A stretch of 64,000 bases of DNA from Oscillibacter valericigenes Sjm18-20 (lineage in GTDB: Bacteria; Bacillota; Clostridia; Oscillospirales; Oscillospiraceae). Shown piece after piece: positions 61,018 to 64,000 of the stretch. The translations under genes and the position numbers were made by a program. Where the stretch lies: NCBI GenBank assembly GCA_000283575.1, contig AP012044.1, forward strand, positions 1,178,001-1,242,000. The letters are read 5' to 3'. How positions within the stretch are numbered: the stretch's first letter is position 1; each line of letters starts with the position of its first letter. The notes beneath the pieces are model-generated. The model was not told where the DNA came from, did not search any database, and was given only the letters and a program-made list of their open reading frames with translations.

Positions 61018-62040
61018 TTATTTTCCAAAAGGACAGTTTGGCCAGTGGCAGGGCTTACAGCCCAGACACAGCCCACCGTTACCAAGAGCCACAATGTCGC
61101 TCCGGGAGACGGGGATGCCCGCCGCCACCGCCGGGAAGACCAGATCGAACACCGTGGCCCCGGCAAACATGACACAGCCGGGAAGGCCCATGACGGGAGT
61201 GCCGTCGGAAAAATAGCCCAGCAAAAACATGGCTCCGGGCAGGACGGGAGCGCCGTAGGTGACGATTTCCGCCCCCGCCGCCCGGATGCCGCCGGGAGTG
61301 TTGTCGTCGGGGTCCACGCTCATGCCGCCGGTGCAGAGCACCAGATCAACGTCTTTGGCCCGGACCTGGTTGATGGCGATGGCCACATTTTCCACGCCGT
61401 CGCCGGAGAAAATCTGTGCCACGGTTTTAATTCCCATGTCTTCCAGCTTTTTCTTTACCGCCGGGGTAAACTTGTCTTCGATCAGACCGTTTTTTACCTC
61501 ACTGCCGGTGGTGACGATCCCAGCAGTTTTCAGCCTGTAGGGGAGGATGTTCAAAATAGGCGTGCTCCCCGCAGCCGCCTCCGCCGCTTCCAGCGTGGCT
61601 TCCGGCACCACCAGAGGGATGACCCTCATCCCGGCCAGCTTGTCGCCAGTTTTTACCGCCGTCGCGCCCTTCCGGGTGGCAAGCATCACGTCCTGGATGG
61701 CGTTCACAGCGTTGAGCTTTTCCGCGTCCACGGTGAAATATCCGTCGCACTCCGCGAACAGCTCGATCTTGCCCTCTTTGATATCCTCCGTCCGGCGGAT
61801 ATTCTGGCCCATAGCGAGTCCGCACAGCCGTATGGCCGCATCGTCCTCGTGGAGCATGCCGGGGTGCAGCTCCCAGACGTACAGATTTTCCTTGCCCATG
61901 GAGAGAAGCACGGGGATGTCCTCCTCCGTCACCACATGGCCCTTGCGGAATCGGGCGCCCTTGAACTCGCCGGGAATGATCTGGGTCAGATCGTGGCACA
62001 GCACATGTCCCACGGCCTCCTGTGTTTTAATGAGCTTCAT
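61018..62040 (-). CDS. MoeA-like molybdopterin-binding protein with C-terminal cysteine motif
   Basis: 340 residues, shorter than MoeA (about 400). The MoCF_biosynth domain is clear: TAGIVTTGSEV, DLVLCTGGMSVDPDDNTPGG and GLPGCVMFAGATVFDL. The classical MoeA domain IV is missing; instead the chain ends LCLGCKPCHWPNCPFGK with four cysteines and a histidine, a possible metal- or cluster-binding tail. Stop of the MOSC gene overlaps its start (ATGA). It likely handles molybdopterin metal insertion, possibly sorting Mo or W. Confidence 0.83.
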   Translation of the reverse strand: MKLIKTQEAVGHVLCHDLTQIIPGEFKGARFRKGHVVTEEDIPVLLSMGKENLYVWELHPGMLHEDDAAIRLCGLAMGQNIRRTEDIKEGKIELFAECDGYFTVDAEKLNAVNAIQDVMLATRKGATAVKTGDKLAGMRVIPLVVPEATLEAAEAAAGSTPILNILPYRLKTAGIVTTGSEVKNGLIEDKFTPAVKKKLEDMGIKTVAQIFSGDGVENVAIAINQVRAKDVDLVLCTGGMSVDPDDNTPGGIRAAGAEIVTYGAPVLPGAMFLLGYFSDGTPVMGLPGCVMFAGATVFDLVFPAVAAGIPVSRSDIVALGNGGLCLGCKPCHWPNCPFGK

Positions 62041-62480
62041 GCTTTCGCCTCCAGAATTTCGATCTCATCTCCGGCACGGACCGCGCCTTCCCGCACCACC
62101 ACGACAAAAATGCCCTCTGTGGGCATGACGCATTTGCCGACGGCCTTTTTGACGGCGCAGTCGCTGTGGCACTCCTTGCCGATCTGGGTGACCTCCACCT
62201 CGGTCTTCCCGATGCGCAGATGGGTCCCCACCGGCAGGTGCTTTAAATCAATGCCCACGGTGTTGATGTTCTCCGCGAAGATGCCGTCGGTCAGAGGAAT
62301 GGGGCAGGCGGCGCGCATGCTATCCACGCTCTCCTCTGCCAGGAGACTGATCTGCCGATGCCAGTCTCCGGCGTGGGCGTCACCCACGATACCGTGCCGG
62401 AGTTTTAGCTGAATTTCAGAAACGGGGTGCTTCTGCGTCCCCTTTTGTTCGCTGATGTTAACGGATGTTACTTTTGCCAT
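62037..62480 (-). CDS. MOSC domain protein
   Basis: 147 residues from ATG 62480, with GGAGG upstream. Small stand-alone MOSC protein ([34 protein letters not shown] with the conserved cysteine). MOSC domains bind sulfur-carrying intermediates during Moco maturation. Overlaps moaC by 23 bp and the MoeA-like gene by 4 bp. Confidence 0.92.
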   Translation of the reverse strand: MAKVTSVNISEQKGTQKHPVSEIQLKLRHGIVGDAHAGDWHRQISLLAEESVDSMRAACPIPLTDGIFAENINTVGIDLKHLPVGTHLRIGKTEVEVTQIGKECHSDCAVKKAVGKCVMPTEGIFVVVVREGAVRAGDEIEILEAKA

Positions 62481-62964
62481 CTGATACCTCCGCAATGTAT
62501 TCGCCGCTTTTTCCGCCGCTCTTTTTTAAAAGGCGGATGTTCTGGATGCACATGTCCTTCTGGACGGCCTTGCACATATCGTAAATGGTCAGAGCCGCCA
62601 CAGAAACCGCGGTCAGTGCCTCCATTTCAACGCCGGTAACGCCGCTGCATGCGACGCTTGCCAGAATCTCCACACAGCTGGGGCGGTCGTTCAGGTGGAA
62701 CGCAATATCGATCTTTGTCAGAGGCAGGGGGTGACACATGGGGATCAGCTCCCAGTTTCGCTTGGCGGCCATGATGCCCGCCACTTGGGCCACCGCCAGC
62801 ACGTCGCCCTTTTTCATGCTTCCATCCTTGATTTTTTGCAGAACCTCCGGCGAAACAAGAATCTCGCCGCCAGCCAGAGCCTCCCGACAGGTGATGGGCT
62901 TCATTCCTACGTCCACCATGTGGGCGCGGCCCTGCTCGTTGAAATGGGTCAATTTATCTGCCAT
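62458..62964 (-). CDS. moaC: Cyclic pyranopterin monophosphate synthase
   Basis: 168 residues from ATG 62964 (GAGGAAC upstream; an open frame extends further but is intergenic). [30 protein letters not shown] and [20 protein letters not shown] are diagnostic. Works after MoaA in the first step of Moco synthesis. Confidence 0.96.
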   Translation of the reverse strand: MADKLTHFNEQGRAHMVDVGMKPITCREALAGGEILVSPEVLQKIKDGSMKKGDVLAVAQVAGIMAAKRNWELIPMCHPLPLTKIDIAFHLNDRPSCVEILASVACSGVTGVEMEALTAVSVAALTIYDMCKAVQKDMCIQNIRLLKKSGGKSGEYIAEVSDGKSNIR

Positions 62965-63260
62965 GTTGCCGTTCCTCTGTTTCATGAAAAATCGTGCGCC
63001 TTCGGGGCGGCATTTTTGTCCCGTGTCCCCCGTACCACCTGCGGAAAACCTGCGGGTTTTCGCGAAAGAAGAGGCCGCGCCCGCAAGAAAAAGCAGTTTT
63101 ATCGTAAGGTGGTGATGCGTTCTGCAAGGGCGTCTTCCCGACACTCCCGTCCTATTCACGGAAAAGTCCCGCAAGGCTTTTTCGCGAAAGCGGAGGAACA
63201 ACGGAGCAGTGCCAGCTTTCGACAAAGCCGGAAGCGAACAGAGCGAAGTTTGCCCCTCCG
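62965..63260. other. GC-rich spacer between moaA and moaC
   Basis: About 300 bp without a credible gene. It has several short inverted repeats but no clear terminator or promoter. A Moco-type riboswitch was looked for and not recognised. Confidence 0.4.
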
Positions 63261-64000
63261 CTAGCCGCCGATCTCATTCATGTTTCGGGGCGTGTCGCTG
63301 CCGCCGTCTGAGAGATGGTGCTGCTCCGGCTTTTGGGCAATGCCCCGCCGGATGGCGGCTTCCAGCTCCGCCCCGTGGAGGCCCCGGAGGGACAACTCCG
63401 CCTCGCTGTGGAGGCAGGGCTTCAGCTTCCCGTCCGCCGTGACCCGGATGCGGTCGCAGCGGTTACAAAACCGGTGGCTCAGGGGTTCGATCAGCCCCAC
63501 TGTCCCGGCCCAGCCGGGTACGCGGTAGCGCGCCGCCGTGCCGGAGGGCTCGCAGGGCCGCAGGGCAGGAACCTGCCGCAAAACCTCCTCCGCCGGAAGA
63601 AAGCAGCTCCTCTCCCAGCCGACGCACTGTCCCATGGGCATCAGCTCAATGAAGCGAATTTCCCAGGGGCGGTGTTCGGTTAAGGCCACAAAGTCCCGGA
63701 TCTCGCTGTCGTTGAAACCTCCGATCAGCACCACATTACACTTCAGATTTGTAAATCCGGCCCGCTCCGCCGCTTCCAGCCCCGCCAGCACATCGACAAG
63801 GCGGCCCCGGCGGGTGATGTGGGAAAAGCGCTCGGGGCAAAGGGTGTCCACACTGACGTTCAGGCGGCTTACACCCGCCTCCTTCAGCGGCGCGGCAAGA
63901 TCCGGAAGGAGGCTGCCGTTAGTGGTCATGCACAGCTCTTCAAGGCCGCCGATGGCGGAAAGCCCCCCGCAAATCTCCAGAATTCCGCGCCGTACCAGCG
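63261..64000 (-). CDS. moaA: GTP 3',8-cyclase, C-terminal part (runs off the window)
   Basis: Radical SAM enzyme for the first step of Moco synthesis. About 246 codons are present; the N-terminal CxxxCxxC lies beyond the right edge. Visible parts: [39 protein letters not shown], the second cluster cysteines in [29 protein letters not shown] order, and the C-terminal IGG tail needed for activity. Frame is open to the window edge. Confidence 0.95.
   Translation of the reverse strand, partial: LVRRGILEICGGLSAIGGLEELCMTTNGSLLPDLAAPLKEAGVSRLNVSVDTLCPERFSHITRRGRLVDVLAGLEAAERAGFTNLKCNVVLIGGFNDSEIRDFVALTEHRPWEIRFIELMPMGQCVGWERSCFLPAEEVLRQVPALRPCEPSGTAARYRVPGWAGTVGLIEPLSHRFCNRCDRIRVTADGKLKPCLHSEAELSLRGLHGAELEAAIRRGIAQKPEQHHLSDGGSDTPRNMNEIGG

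Noticed and set aside
62965..63260. Possible molybdenum-cofactor riboswitch between moaA and moaC
   Set aside because: I could not find the conserved Moco RNA core; only short GC-rich repeats are present.

Overview
The window reads as chromosomal DNA of an anaerobic, endospore-forming, Gram-positive Clostridia member, most likely a gut Oscillospiraceae-type organism (inference, no 16S present). The evidence is: GGAGG-type ribosome binding sites throughout, two BlaI/M56 regulatory pairs, a mother-cell (sigma-K-like) promoter before a collagen-like exosporium-type protein, SLH and LPxTG-like surface anchors, a secondary alcohol dehydrogenase, phosphoketolase, and the rpsF-ssb-rpsR operon. No rRNA, tRNA or CRISPR array was seen. 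Base composition varies: the left third is only moderately GC-rich with AT-rich intergenic stretches, while the polyamine, phosphoketolase and molybdenum regions are clearly GC-richer.

1-26 kb: a partial alcohol dehydrogenase; a BlaI-type repressor with an M56 membrane peptidase under a promoter carrying two BlaI-like dyads; a five-gene Opp/Nik-type ABC importer (minus strand) led by a broken methyltransferase gene; and, divergent from it, a DUF3842 gene followed by larE-larB-larC for the nickel-pincer cofactor. The neighbourhood suggests that the importer supplies nickel, although lactate racemase LarA is not in the window. Then come pepF, a mobile-element scar (IS5-type fragment, a complete IS3-family element between a truncated chloramphenicol acetyltransferase and a truncated GNAT gene), a collagen-like gene with an in-frame nonsense codon, a candidate structured RNA at about 19.57-19.79 kb, a kamA-like aminomutase paired with an ATP-grasp ligase, and a second BlaI/M56 pair whose peptidase carries a large C-terminal region with Asp-box motifs.

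26-37 kb: a six-gene polyamine operon (speD, arginine-type decarboxylase, speE, speB, carboxyspermidine dehydrogenase, carboxyspermidine decarboxylase) that encodes both known routes from putrescine to spermidine. It is preceded by a leader of about 390 nt, full of hairpins and ending in a terminator immediately before speD. After it lie a TetR regulator, a radical SAM/SPASM protein, a DUF308-like membrane protein and two small unknown proteins.

37-51 kb: surface region. A class I cyclic-di-GMP riboswitch sits before a 2411-residue adhesin with 14 nine-residue repeats, many InlB/MucBP/Cna-B-like modules and a C-terminal sorting signal; next is a 1278-residue SLH-anchored protein with internal repeats. 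A small membrane protein and a LysR regulator are divergent from one another, and an orphan metal-operator-like promoter follows.

51-64 kb: phosphoketolase (xfp) with a long 5' region, an ECF sigma factor with its anti-sigma-like partner, the rpsF-ssb-rpsR operon with an S6:S18-type leader hairpin, and a molybdenum block read right to left: moaA (partial), moaC, a MOSC protein, a short MoeA-like protein, modA, modB, modC, mogA.
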